From positions 1-20,050 of the forward strand of contig JAGGUU010000105.1 of the NCBI GenBank assembly GCA_021158305.1: a DNA stretch of 20,050 bases, in the 5' to 3' direction. A model generated the notes under the pieces. It saw only the letters and a list, made by a program, of their open reading frames with translations. It made no database searches and was not told where the DNA came from. This stretch comes from Candidatus Bathyarchaeota archaeon. Lineage in GTDB: Archaea; Thermoproteota; Bathyarchaeia; Bathyarchaeales; DTEX01. Numbering within the stretch: the first letter of the stretch is position 1; every line of letters starts with the position of its first letter. Both the position numbers and the translations under genes were made by a program. This document shows, piece after piece, positions 7,131-14,448 of the stretch.

Positions 7131-7853
7131 ATGGAGGTTATACCAGCAGTTGATATCATGAAGGGAAAGGTTGTCCGCCTCTTAAGGGGAGACCCTAGAC
7201 AGATGACCTCCTATGAGTGCCTCGGAGACCCCATTCACCTAGCTATGAGGTGGGAAGCTGAAGGCGCACGGCTCATTCACGTCATCGATTTAGACGCGGC
7301 TCTAGGAGCCGGAGAAAACTTGGAAATCATCAAGTTAATTCTGAAATCTGTTAATGTCCCGCTTCAGGTTGGAGGCGGAATTAGAAACTTGAACCTCGCT
7401 AGGCGGATCCTCTCCTTAGGGGTTAGACGCGTAATTCTGGGATCATTGGCTTTCTCAAATCCTTCAGCCGTAGAAACGCTTGTAAATGAGTTTGGTGAGG
7501 AGCGCGTAGTCGTTGCTCTTGATCATAAGGGCGGAACAGTTATGGTTAGGGGATGGAAAACCTCAGCTGGGGTATCTGTAGAGGCGGCGGCTGAGAACTT
7601 CAGAAAGAAGGGCGCTAGGATCTTTTTGGTGACTGCCGTAGATAGGGATGGTACGCTTCTCGGACCCGACATAAAAGTCCTATCAAGCCTATGCCGTAGA
7701 GATTACAAGATCATAGCTGCTGGAGGAATCAGAAGCATCGAAGATCTTCTAGAATTAAAGCGTCTTAGAGTATGGGGAGCGGTCGTTGGGAAAGCCTTAT
7801 ATGAAGGAAGGTTCAGTCTAAGTGAAGCTTTAAGAGCAGTTATGAATAGTTAG
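7131..7853 (+). CDS. hisA: ProFAR isomerase (HisA)
   Basis: Isomerises ProFAR to PRFAR, an Amadori rearrangement in the middle of histidine synthesis. A TIM barrel of 240 residues, the family length. It has the N-terminal PAVDIMKG with catalytic D8, QVGGGIR at 79-85, VVALDHKGG with D131, VDRDGTLLGPD, and the second phosphate-binding AAGGIRS. The ATG follows a clear GGAAGGAGG ribosome site, 12 bases after the hisH remnant. All motifs are intact, so loss of hisH has not visibly relaxed selection on this gene. Confidence 0.95.
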   Translation: MEVIPAVDIMKGKVVRLLRGDPRQMTSYECLGDPIHLAMRWEAEGARLIHVIDLDAALGAGENLEIIKLILKSVNVPLQVGGGIRNLNLARRILSLGVRRVILGSLAFSNPSAVETLVNEFGEERVVVALDHKGGTVMVRGWKTSAGVSVEAAAENFRKKGARIFLVTAVDRDGTLLGPDIKVLSSLCRRDYKIIAAGGIRSIEDLLELKRLRVWGAVVGKALYEGRFSLSEALRAVMNS

Positions 7854-7867
7854 TGTGGTTGAGAAGC

Positions 7868-8677
7868 ATGGTCTTAGCTAAGCGAATAATTCCGTGTCTA
7901 GATGTCGATCATGGAAGAGTCGTGAAGGGAGTTAGATTCTTAGATAGAAGAGAGGCTGGAGACCCCGTTGCTCTTGGAAAACGATATAGCGAGGAAGGAG
8001 CCGACGAACTCGTATTCCTAGATATAACAGCATCTCCGGAGAAGAGGAAGATTCTGAAGGAAGTAGTGCGGGCAGTTGCCTCTGAGATTGATATTCCATT
8101 CACGGTTGGCGGGGGGATCAGAAGCGTCGAAGACGCCCGCCTCGTTCTCTGTAACGGCGCTGATAAGGTCTCAATTAACACGGCCGCTGTTGAAAAACCC
8201 AACTTAATAAGCGAGCTAGCTGATATCTTCGGTAGCCAATGCGTCGTGGTTGCGATTGACGCGAAGAGACGATACGAGAGAAGAGAAGACAAGACCGTAA
8301 TTGAGACAGCCGAGGGTCCATGCTGGTTTGAGGTTCACATATACGGCGGATCTGGGGGTAAGCCTACGGGTATGGATGCTATCCAATGGGCCGCTAAGGC
8401 CGCGGAGCTCGGAGCCGGCGAGCTACTCGTCACATCAATGGATAAGGATGGAACGAAGGACGGATATGACCTTGAATTAACAAGGAGTATAGCTGAACGT
8501 GTTAACATTCCGGTTATAGCAAGCGGAGGGGCCGGCAGACCCGAACACTTCTTGGAAGTCTTCTCGATTGGAAAGGCAGATGCAGCCTTAGCCGCGTCGA
8601 TATTTCATTTCGGCGAATACTCAATCCGGGAAGTGAAGAAATTCTTAGCTGAAAGGGGCGTGCCTGTTAGGATTTGA
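7868..8677 (+). CDS. hisF: imidazoleglycerol-phosphate synthase cyclase subunit
   Basis: Closes the imidazole ring from PRFAR and ammonia, giving imidazoleglycerol phosphate and AICAR. The 269-residue TIM barrel starts MVLAKRIIPCLDVDHGRVVKG, and the two catalytic aspartates are D12 and D131 (in VVAIDAK). TVGGGIRS, TSMDKDGTKDGYD and ASGGAG are present. The frame is open from GTG 7853, overlapping the hisA stop, but homology begins at ATG 7868. Its usual partner HisH, which supplies ammonia from glutamine, is a remnant here. HisF enzymes are known to use free ammonia in vitro, so the cell may depend on ammonium or on a glutaminase elsewhere. Confidence 0.95.
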   Translation: MVLAKRIIPCLDVDHGRVVKGVRFLDRREAGDPVALGKRYSEEGADELVFLDITASPEKRKILKEVVRAVASEIDIPFTVGGGIRSVEDARLVLCNGADKVSINTAAVEKPNLISELADIFGSQCVVVAIDAKRRYERREDKTVIETAEGPCWFEVHIYGGSGGKPTGMDAIQWAAKAAELGAGELLVTSMDKDGTKDGYDLELTRSIAERVNIPVIASGGAGRPEHFLEVFSIGKADAALAASIFHFGEYSIREVKKFLAERGVPVRI

Positions 8678-9033
8678 GGATTAAAAAGCTTGTGAGTATA
8701 GATGATCTGGATTATAAGAAGGTGAAAGGACTAATCCCAGTAGTAGTTCAAGACTACAAAACGCTTAAAGTCTTAACGCTCGCTTACGCGAATCATGAAG
8801 CCTTAGAGAAGACTGTTGAGACAGGCTATGCTCACTTCTTTAGGAGATCGTTCGGTCGAGTTATGATGAAGGGAGAAACATCCGGGAATGTTCAGAAAGT
8901 CAGAGATGTACTTGTCGATTGCGATGCAGATGCCGTGCTTTATCTAGTTGAGCCGAAGGGTCCGGCATGCCACCTAGGCGAAGAAACATGCTTCCATAAC
9001 AGACTTAGAGAATTCGCTGAGAAAAAGAGTTGA
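8674..9033 (+). CDS. hisI: phosphoribosyl-AMP cyclohydrolase
   Basis: Hydrolyses the purine ring of phosphoribosyl-AMP to ProFAR, using zinc and magnesium. The 119-residue single-domain protein has KGETSGNVQ (66-74), the DCDADAVL metal site (D82, D84, D86) and GPACHLGEETCF with C99, H100 and C106. The start is TTG 8674, sharing a TTGA junction with the hisF stop. It has no fused HisE (phosphoribosyl-ATP pyrophosphatase) domain and no hisE follows; the downstream DNA is a decayed dipeptidase gene. This is the last intact gene of the operon. Confidence 0.95.
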   Translation: MRIKKLVSIDDLDYKKVKGLIPVVVQDYKTLKVLTLAYANHEALEKTVETGYAHFFRRSFGRVMMKGETSGNVQKVRDVLVDCDADAVLYLVEPKGPACHLGEETCFHNRLREFAEKKS

Positions 9034-9035
9034 GC

Positions 9036-9380
9036 CTTTGGCTTCGTGAAATATTCATTAATCTTTCATCCAGATAGGGAGACCTATATCTAAAGGGAGA
9101 AAAAAATCAAATAGACGAGAAAAGAAGCCTTCATTAAGCAGACTTCTCGATCACATAGACTGTGCGGTTGATAGCTGAAATCGGCGTGCGGGTTTGGCTC
9201 AGACTTCGATATGATGGACGAAACTCTTTGAGAGATATGGCGGAGTTGCAAAGATAATGTAAGGCTTACTAAAGAAGGGATAGACGATACGAAAAGAATG
9301 AAGTTAAGAAGATAACCAGCGAAAACTTCATAAGGGTTCTTCTGGAGTCGCCGAATAGAAAATCGCAAGGGAAACGCTGA
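9036..9380 (+). pseudogene. M19 (membrane/renal) dipeptidase, decayed C-terminal remnant
   Basis: No open frame spans this stretch, but three short segments line up in order with peptidase M19. Bases 9123-9172 read KKPSLSRLLDHIDCAVDS. Bases 9190-9228 read GFGSDFDMMDETL, the best-conserved C-terminal block of the family. Bases 9300-9341 read EVKKITSENFIRVL, the end of the catalytic domain, running to a TGA at 9378. In between, pieces such as VAKIM and GLLKKG appear in another frame. At least two frameshifts and several stops separate the segments. The N-terminal two-thirds, including the HxD metal motif, is absent, and hisI abuts directly. A weak extension back to about 9036 (SLIFHPDRETYI) is tentative. 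This is a dead gene; recognition is by motif memory and should be confirmed by translated search. Confidence 0.7.
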
Positions 9381-9381
9381 G

Positions 9382-9576
9382 CTAAATCTCCCGTATCTCG
9401 CAGTGTATCTTCCTCAGGATCTCATCCGTTTGTGAAGGCTTAACCTTAAGAGTGTAAAGCATCCTGCGTGTTCTAAGCTTAAGTTTAACTATGTCCTTAA
9501 GCCTCTTCACGAGGCAGTATCTAGCTCTCCTAGATATCTCTATGAACTCATCAACATCCTTTATCTCTGTGGGCAT
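9382..9576 (-). CDS. rpl38e: large-subunit ribosomal protein eL38
   Basis: A 64-residue basic protein that matches eL38: it starts MPTEIKDVDEFIEISRRA, then has VKRLKDIVKLKLRTRR and the LYTLKV strand, and ends with a short acidic helix. eL38 is a small protein of the 60S/50S surface found in eukaryotes and part of the archaea, mainly the TACK lineages. A GGTGG element lies upstream of the ATG on the minus strand. It is the last gene of the minus-strand block, about 100 bases after the flavoprotein gene, and an AT-rich stretch before it could give it its own promoter. Its stop almost touches the end of the dipeptidase remnant. Confidence 0.9.
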   Translation of the reverse strand: MPTEIKDVDEFIEISRRARYCLVKRLKDIVKLKLRTRRMLYTLKVKPSQTDEILRKIHCEIREI

Positions 9577-9683
9577 CTCAGACCACCAAGAAAATTAAAT
9601 TGTAAAATCATCCTTAAATCTTATCTCGAAGCATCAGTGTAGCGTTCATTGGCACTAACCATTCACTAATAATTATTTTTGCA

Positions 9684-10538
9684 TTAATCATTAAACTTCG
9701 CCTTCAAAGCCTTCATCTCTTCATCTCTGTAGAAGCGAAGTCTATTCATGAGCTGGTTGAAATCAATCTGATGGGCATCAAATTCCGGACCGTCTACGCA
9801 AGCAAATTTTATTTCTCCGCCGACTTTAACCCTGCATGCTCCGCACATGCCTGTTCCATCAACCATTATCGGATTTAAGCTCACAATAGTTTTTATGCCG
9901 TAAGGCCGCGTTACTTCCGCAACTGCCCTCATCATCGGAACAGGCCCCACAGCCATCACTAAATCGAATCTTCTTCCTTCTTCGAGTAGCTTTTTGAGCA
10001 GTTCCGATGTGAATCCTTTGAATCCTTTAGATCCATCATCAGTTGATATATATACTTCATCGCTAAGTCTCCGCAACTCATCCTCTAGGAGGAGAAGATT
10101 TTTGGTTCGAGCTCCAAGGATCGTGACAACATAGTTGTCATGAGCCTTTAATGCCCTAACCCACGTATAAGTTAGCGCTGTCCCAACGCCTCCTCCAATG
10201 ACGGCTACTGTTCCGTAATTCTTTATTTCTGTGGGGTTTCCTAGGGGGCCAACGATATCCATCACGTAATCTCCAGCCTTTAGCATTCCAAGCTTTCTTG
10301 TTGAGACCCCTACTTCTTGGAATATCAGCGTTATCAAACCTTCAGACTTATTCCAATCGAATATTGTTAGGGGGAAACGTTCTCCATACTCATCAACTCT
10401 GAGAATCACAAACTGACCTGCCTTAGCCTTGTTTGCAATGAGAGGAGCACGGATTACTACACGTTTAATATTCGGCGCGAGCTCTTTCATATCAACAATT
10501 TCAAACCTCTTCGGCGTTGAAGACACCCCTTTCAACAA
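9684..10538 (-). CDS. NfnA/SudB-like FAD/NAD(P)-binding [2Fe-2S] oxidoreductase subunit
   Basis: A 284-residue protein with ferredoxin-reductase architecture. It has an FAD-binding barrel with RFPLTIFDW (54-62), an NAD(P)-binding domain with AVIGGGVGTALTY (112-124), and a C-terminal iron-sulfur loop DGTGMCGACRV. The cysteines are 232, 235 and 247, with D228 as likely fourth ligand, as reported for the Asp(Cys)3 cluster of SudB/NfnA. Relatives are the small subunit of NADH-dependent ferredoxin:NADP oxidoreductase, sulfide dehydrogenase, and PyrK of dihydroorotate dehydrogenase. Normally a glutamate-synthase-like large subunit gene (NfnB/SudA) or pyrD is adjacent; neither is here. The start is uncertain among TTG 10538, TTG 10535 and GTG 10526. 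A TATA-like box at 10569-10579 implies a very short leader. Confidence 0.85.
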   Translation of the reverse strand: MLKGVSSTPKRFEIVDMKELAPNIKRVVIRAPLIANKAKAGQFVILRVDEYGERFPLTIFDWNKSEGLITLIFQEVGVSTRKLGMLKAGDYVMDIVGPLGNPTEIKNYGTVAVIGGGVGTALTYTWVRALKAHDNYVVTILGARTKNLLLLEDELRRLSDEVYISTDDGSKGFKGFTSELLKKLLEEGRRFDLVMAVGPVPMMRAVAEVTRPYGIKTIVSLNPIMVDGTGMCGACRVKVGGEIKFACVDGPEFDAHQIDFNQLMNRLRFYRDEEMKALKAKFND

Positions 10539-10568
10539 TCTGTGAATTATCTAAAAATTCTGAAATGA

Positions 10569-10579
10569 CATTATAAATC
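10569..10579 (-). promoter_or_regulatory. TATA-like promoter element for the NfnA-like gene
   Basis: On the minus strand GATTTATAATG lies 31-41 bases before the start at 10538, implying a leader of about ten bases. This supports a separate transcript from the upstream ksgA gene. Confidence 0.4.
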
Positions 10580-10611
10580 TTCTTTCGCGTTTTCCACTTT
10601 TAGAATGAGGA

Positions 10612-10651
10612 AGGCTAAATGATTTATATTGAAATAAGCCTTTTTTAGCCT
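10612..10651 (-). terminator. possible hairpin after ksgA
   Basis: AGGCTAAA (10612-10619) and TTTAGCCT (10644-10651) are perfect 8-bp complements with 24 bases between them, directly after the ksgA stop on the minus strand. No T-run follows on that strand, so a terminator role is weakly supported. Confidence 0.25.
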
Positions 10652-10654
10652 CGC

Positions 10655-11494
10655 CTATATGAGACACATGTTACGTAATTCTTTGACTATTCCATTGACG
10701 ACTAAGCCGATCTCCTCTGGAGATAGCTCCCTAGGCCTCCTATCGTGAAATGGAAGAGCCTCAGCGATCTTAACAGCCTCTTTGCTCGAGAGTCTGAATC
10801 TGCTGAAGAATGGGATAAGTGCGTTTCTAAGCTTTTTATTTCTCTGTGTAAAGATTGCATTCACAACATCAAAGAATAACTTTTCGTCAGTCACATTAAA
10901 AGGAGGCTTTCTAGGCTTTAAACGGACTATTAAAGAATCAACTTTTGGCTGCGGCCAGAAAGATTCTTTAGGAACGGCTCCTAGAACCTCAACCTCAGCC
11001 CTGTAATAGGTTGCTACGGTGAGCCTACCATAATCACGAGATCCTGGAGACGCCGTAAGTCGTCTCGCAAATTCCTCCTGGAACGATAAGATTGCCTGTT
11101 CAAAACACTTGTTCAGAAGCCAGAAATGTAGAGGAGAAGATATTGAGTACGGCGGAGTTGACACGACCTTATTGAATCGCGGAATTTCAACTTTCATGAC
11201 GTCTCCATGTATAATCGTTACGTTATCGTATGGTCTTAGCCTCCTCTTCAACGCCCTAACTAGTCTACTATCGATCTCTACGGCTAGAACCCGGCCAGCT
11301 TTTTCGGCAAGCCTTTCAGTTAGGAAACCAAGTCCAGCTCCAACTTCGAGAACCACATCTTCACTATTTAAGGAGGCATAGTAGACCATCTCCTGCAGGA
11401 TATTATCATCCACAAGGAAATTCTGCCCTAGGCGCTTCTTCGGAATAATCCTGTAATGCCTTAGAAGACTCTTCACCTCATTGAGAAGACTCAT
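10655..11494 (-). CDS. ksgA: rRNA adenine dimethyltransferase, KsgA/Dim1 family
   Basis: Dimethylates two adjacent adenines near the 3' end of 16S rRNA during small-subunit assembly. The 279-residue protein has LGQNFLVD (22-29), the SAM-binding LEVGAGLG (49-56), E73 and the acidic D98 (GDVM), and the C-terminal family domain with FTQRNKKLRNAL. The catalytic motif, normally NxPY (often SNLPYSIS), reads STPPYSISSP at residues 112-121, so Thr 113 stands where Asn is expected. It follows the DUF655 gene in the conserved archaeal order eL21-rpo4-DUF655-ksgA. Alternative start codons are not needed; ATG 11494 is close to the DUF655 stop. Confidence 0.93.
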   Translation of the reverse strand: MSLLNEVKSLLRHYRIIPKKRLGQNFLVDDNILQEMVYYASLNSEDVVLEVGAGLGFLTERLAEKAGRVLAVEIDSRLVRALKRRLRPYDNVTIIHGDVMKVEIPRFNKVVSTPPYSISSPLHFWLLNKCFEQAILSFQEEFARRLTASPGSRDYGRLTVATYYRAEVEVLGAVPKESFWPQPKVDSLIVRLKPRKPPFNVTDEKLFFDVVNAIFTQRNKKLRNALIPFFSRFRLSSKEAVKIAEALPFHDRRPRELSPEEIGLVVNGIVKELRNMCLI

Positions 11495-11563
11495 CTATAT
11501 ACCCTCTATAAGTGAAAAGGCATCATATTTTCCGAGATCGCTTAAGTCTAAGCGTAAGTTTCT

Positions 11564-12145
11564 TTATCCTGAGGGACGGGTGAAAAGTCTATACTTGCTT
11601 TCACCAGCAAGCTCCTCTATAACCCGCTTAGTTATGAGCTTCAGCGGGCTCGGTATATTGATCCTTTGCTGGAGATCCTCGAAGCTCTCGAAAGGCTTCT
11701 TTTCCCGCTCATTCAGAATATTCCACATGTACTTCTTTCCTATTCCAGGTATGAGCTCAAGCATATGCATCCTAGGCGTTATGGGGCGAGCGGTGTTGAA
11801 AAAATCCACGAACCACTTCTCTCTCTTCTGAACAATAAGCTCGATAGCGCTCTCAAGCTCCATCTTTGCATTCGCCGTTAACTCATCGTAACCTATTCTA
11901 CCAAGTATGTAGGCTATCTCCTTTCTAGACTCCTTTCCAACATAGACCTTGTCAAGCGGCTTAAGCGTCACTCCGGGCTTCACATTCGCTTCAAGAAGCG
12001 TAAAGTATCTTTCGCCGATGAGCTGGACAACTGCTCCCATCCTATACTTCCCCCTCATCCCCGGCTTGCCAAAAGGTAAAAAGTCTAGGACATAAGCATA
12101 TTCTTCATATAGATGTTTTCCCTCTCTTTCTCTACGTTCAGTCAT
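11564..12145 (-). CDS. DUF655 family protein, helix-hairpin-helix nucleic-acid-binding
   Basis: A conserved archaeal protein of unknown exact role. After a short N-terminus the family block EEYAYVLDFLPFG begins, followed by a predicted S1/OB-like beta region (GAVVQLIGERYFTLLE). Helical segments come next, then a helix-hairpin-helix, LELIPGIGKKYMW, typical of sequence-independent nucleic-acid binding. From ATG 12145 it has 193 residues, the normal size, with GGAAGGGATAGAG just upstream. The frame is open to ATG 12241 (225 residues), and a TATA-like CTATTTTAAAG near 12275-12290 would place a transcript start close to that ATG, so the longer form is not excluded. Its place between rpo4 and ksgA suggests a role in ribosome or RNA biology, which is inference only. 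Confidence 0.85.
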   Translation of the reverse strand: MTERREREGKHLYEEYAYVLDFLPFGKPGMRGKYRMGAVVQLIGERYFTLLEANVKPGVTLKPLDKVYVGKESRKEIAYILGRIGYDELTANAKMELESAIELIVQKREKWFVDFFNTARPITPRMHMLELIPGIGKKYMWNILNEREKKPFESFEDLQQRINIPSPLKLITKRVIEELAGESKYRLFTRPSG

Positions 12146-12368
12146 CTCTATCCCTTCCTTCATTTTTCGAAAAAAGAAGATCGTCCGCAAGTTTTCTAAA
12201 TCTGTCCTATACGCTGAAATCCATCTTCTCTGCAAATACATCTTGAGCTTGTTCCAATCAAAATCTCAGATAAGGCTTTAAAATAGAGAATTGATTCTCG
12301 CATCGAGTCTCACCAAGCAACAATCTCTCTTATATATCTAAGTCTTCTAATAACTCTTTTTTCTTTTT

Positions 12369-12722
12369 TTATTTTTGTTCTTCTTCCCTATATTTATTTA
12401 GAAGGTTGAGAATCATCTCTAGCTTTGAGGTCTCCACTATTCTCCGTCCGCCGGCTAGAAATACCCTTAGCTCCTCTATGCTCTTGGGCATGCAATTGAC
12501 TATTTGGACGGCTTCCTCCTCATCTAAGCCAGCTTCCTTCATAAGCTCATCTAACAGTTTCTCAGCCGCTTCGGGACTGATCTTAGAAAATTTGCTGGCA
12601 TAATCCAGCGTTCTACGCTGGAACTGATCTAGATTCTCCTCTCCTACGGCCTTAAGTATAGCTGCCACTTGAGGAACCGTGATCGGCTTAACCTTCAAGA
12701 GCTTCCTGACCATTTCGTTCAT
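12369..12722 (-). CDS. rpoF: DNA-directed RNA polymerase subunit Rpo4 (RpoF)
   Basis: A 117-residue helical protein of the Rpb4/RPC9/RpoF family, which pairs with Rpo7 to form the stalk of archaeal RNA polymerase and helps open-complex formation and termination. It shows ITVPQVAAILKAVG, the TLDYASKFSKI segment, an HRDC-like helical bundle, and the ending EAVQIVNCMPKSIEELRVFLAG, a recognisable family signature. ATG 12722 overlaps the eL21 stop by four bases, so translation is coupled. Length and neighbours are those expected in archaea. Confidence 0.93.
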   Translation of the reverse strand: MNEMVRKLLKVKPITVPQVAAILKAVGEENLDQFQRRTLDYASKFSKISPEAAEKLLDELMKEAGLDEEEAVQIVNCMPKSIEELRVFLAGGRRIVETSKLEMILNLLNKYREEEQK

Positions 12723-13015
12723 CCGCCTCTGTGAATCTGGAGATGCTCAGGCAGGACTATTATGTGCTTAATGGCTTTTCCCTGCGTCACAGCGACTTCA
12801 TACGCTCTTCCTCTCTTGCCCTCGATCACGCCTATCTTGCCGTGATATCTACGATGAGGCATTCCCTTATGAAAACTTGGATCTATCTTAATCACAACTT
12901 TGTCTCCAAGCCTATAGTCATAGAGTATTCTACTCAGCTTGAGTTTTCCCCTCTCTCTGGGCTTCTTTCTCATAAGCGAGCGGGTTTTCCTTCTAAATCC
13001 TCTAGACTTCGCCAT
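12719..13015 (-). CDS. rpl21e: large-subunit ribosomal protein eL21
   Basis: A 98-residue very basic protein matching eL21. It starts MAKSRGFRRKTRSLMRKKPRERGK, contains YRLGDKVVIKIDPSFHKGMPHRRYHGK, and continues with the SH3-like core IGVIEGKRGRAYEVAV. The PHRRYHGKxG block is diagnostic. It lies in the 50S subunit near 5S rRNA. It overlaps pus10 by 14 bases upstream and rpo4 by 4 bases downstream, so the three genes are almost certainly one transcript. Confidence 0.95.
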   Translation of the reverse strand: MAKSRGFRRKTRSLMRKKPRERGKLKLSRILYDYRLGDKVVIKIDPSFHKGMPHRRYHGKIGVIEGKRGRAYEVAVTQGKAIKHIIVLPEHLQIHRGG

Positions 13016-14342
13016 CCTCTTCCTCCTCTAACACGCCTAACACATCCAGCTCCAGAGGTCGAGATTCAACCTCTAATATTTGCGAGACGCTCGGCCTCGT
13101 TCGACCGCTGTCACCTGTCACTAGCTCCTTTACGTACAAGCCTCCTTGACACTTTATTATTAACTCTGCCTTATTCGCGGAGATTCTCTTTATCTTCGTC
13201 TCATATATGTGTTTTTCTCGCGTCAGATCCGCCCTTCTATGTAGAACGCGCATAGGCGTTCTCTGCAGAACCTTGATGCCGCTGAGTGCTTTCTCTAGCT
13301 TCTCAAGCTCTTCGTCGCTCACGTCCCTTCCGAATTCTACCATAACTCTGTAGATTTTCCGAGCAGATTCCATATCCTTTATCTTCAGCACGGCCCTTCT
13401 ATCCACGTATTTTAATCCTGAAACCTCTATTTTCCCATGAGCCCTCTCATTTATTACACGTTCAATTTCTGAAAGATCAAGTCTTCGCTTCCTAGGCTTC
13501 TTAATCTCTATAACGAAGGGTCTTCCGGATCCGAGCATACGCGCATCAACATCTTCACGGCCAGCTCCATGAAACGAGGAGTCCTCTCCAAGAGTAGCTT
13601 CGAGGAGAGGAGCGGCTATGAGTTCCTCCACCGATTCTGGATACATCTTTCCGGTCCAGTTGCATCTTGGGCATCCTTTTCCATGACATCTGCTACAAAT
13701 CCACTTGGATTGAGGAATTCCGCGTATGAGCTTTCTGTACCTACCCATTATGTAGAGCGAGCCGATTTGAAGCTTGATCTCCTCAGTAAATGGATTGAGG
13801 AGAATTACTATCTGAGGCTTCATATAATTCGCTTTCTTTCCCGTAGCCTTCGCAATCATTTTCCCTATGACCCTACTGAACTCATTCTTCATGCTCTCGC
13901 CATATTCAATCCCGAATCTAGCTCTCAACTCGTCTTCTCTCTCTTCGATCTGTGCGGGAATTCTAATCCCTACTAAGAACGTGTCATACTCGTATTCTTC
14001 CAGCATCTCTAAGATCTTATCCACAAGTGGAGAGAGATTATCGAACTTACCGCCGCATAGAAAGCATTTCTTTCTTTCGCCGCATTGATAGCCGTGTTTC
14101 CGAAGAATGCTAAAAGCGACTTGTGATCCGCCATTTTCAGCTAGGATTCTGAGCAACTCGTATCCTTCAGGATTCTGCGTAAGGACTAACCTATGAGCAT
14201 TCATAGCCAGAAGAGTCTTTATTGCTTGTCCCCTATCGCGATTTTCAAGTCCATAACCTAAAAAGGCAAATTGTCTACCTAAACAGTTATCGCAAAGAGG
14301 ATACTCCTTAAGCATTTTCTGGGCTTTATCAAGCATTTCCAT
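13002..14342 (-). CDS. pus10: tRNA pseudouridine(54/55) synthase Pus10
   Basis: Makes pseudouridine at positions 54 and 55 in the T-loop of archaeal tRNAs. The 446-residue protein has an N-terminal THUMP-containing accessory region with zinc ligands C17, C20, C92 and C95, and a second cysteine cluster CSRCHGKGCPRC (215-226). The catalytic domain contains FHGAGREDVDARMLGSGRPF with the probable catalytic Asp 263. The C-terminal block ends YVKELVTGDSGRTRPS, the usual Pus10 signature. ATG 14342 has GGTGA upstream; ATG 14336 is an alternative. A TATA-like CTATTTTAAAC at 14370-14380 on this strand suits it as the first gene of the pus10-eL21-rpo4 transcript. Confidence 0.94.
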   Translation of the reverse strand: MEMLDKAQKMLKEYPLCDNCLGRQFAFLGYGLENRDRGQAIKTLLAMNAHRLVLTQNPEGYELLRILAENGGSQVAFSILRKHGYQCGERKKCFLCGGKFDNLSPLVDKILEMLEEYEYDTFLVGIRIPAQIEEREDELRARFGIEYGESMKNEFSRVIGKMIAKATGKKANYMKPQIVILLNPFTEEIKLQIGSLYIMGRYRKLIRGIPQSKWICSRCHGKGCPRCNWTGKMYPESVEELIAAPLLEATLGEDSSFHGAGREDVDARMLGSGRPFVIEIKKPRKRRLDLSEIERVINERAHGKIEVSGLKYVDRRAVLKIKDMESARKIYRVMVEFGRDVSDEELEKLEKALSGIKVLQRTPMRVLHRRADLTREKHIYETKIKRISANKAELIIKCQGGLYVKELVTGDSGRTRPSVSQILEVESRPLELDVLGVLEEEEDGEV

Positions 14343-14369
14343 CTGTATGGGTCACCCAATACTTCGAAT

Positions 14370-14380
14370 GTTTAAAATAG
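14370..14380 (-). promoter_or_regulatory. TATA-like promoter element for pus10-eL21-rpo4
   Basis: CTATTTTAAAC on the minus strand lies 28-38 bases before the pus10 ATG, as expected for an archaeal promoter with a short leader. Confidence 0.4.
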
Positions 14381-14405
14381 TATTGAGCCTAATTATCCAG
14401 ATCCC

Positions 14406-14414
14406 TTATATTTA
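14406..14414 (+). promoter_or_regulatory. TATA-like promoter element for the FAH-family gene
   Basis: TTATATTTA lies 35-43 bases before ATG 14449. Its position argues against the longer open frame that begins at 14347, since that start would be upstream of the promoter. Confidence 0.4.
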
Positions 14415-14448
14415 CGTTCCTCTGAATGAATCTTTATCGGCGATTAGA

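Noticed and set aside
9090..9368. 92-codon minus-strand open frame after hisI
   Set aside because: The opposite strand carries the M19 dipeptidase segments in order, so this is a shadow of the remnant.
9034..9381. Degraded hisE in the space after hisI
   Set aside because: I looked for HisE-type EEAAEV segments in all forward frames and found none; the M19 dipeptidase segments explain the sequence better.
12731..13255. 174-codon plus-strand open frame
   Set aside because: It lies antisense to eL21 and the end of pus10, both of which are clear by homology; the composition is that of a shadow frame.
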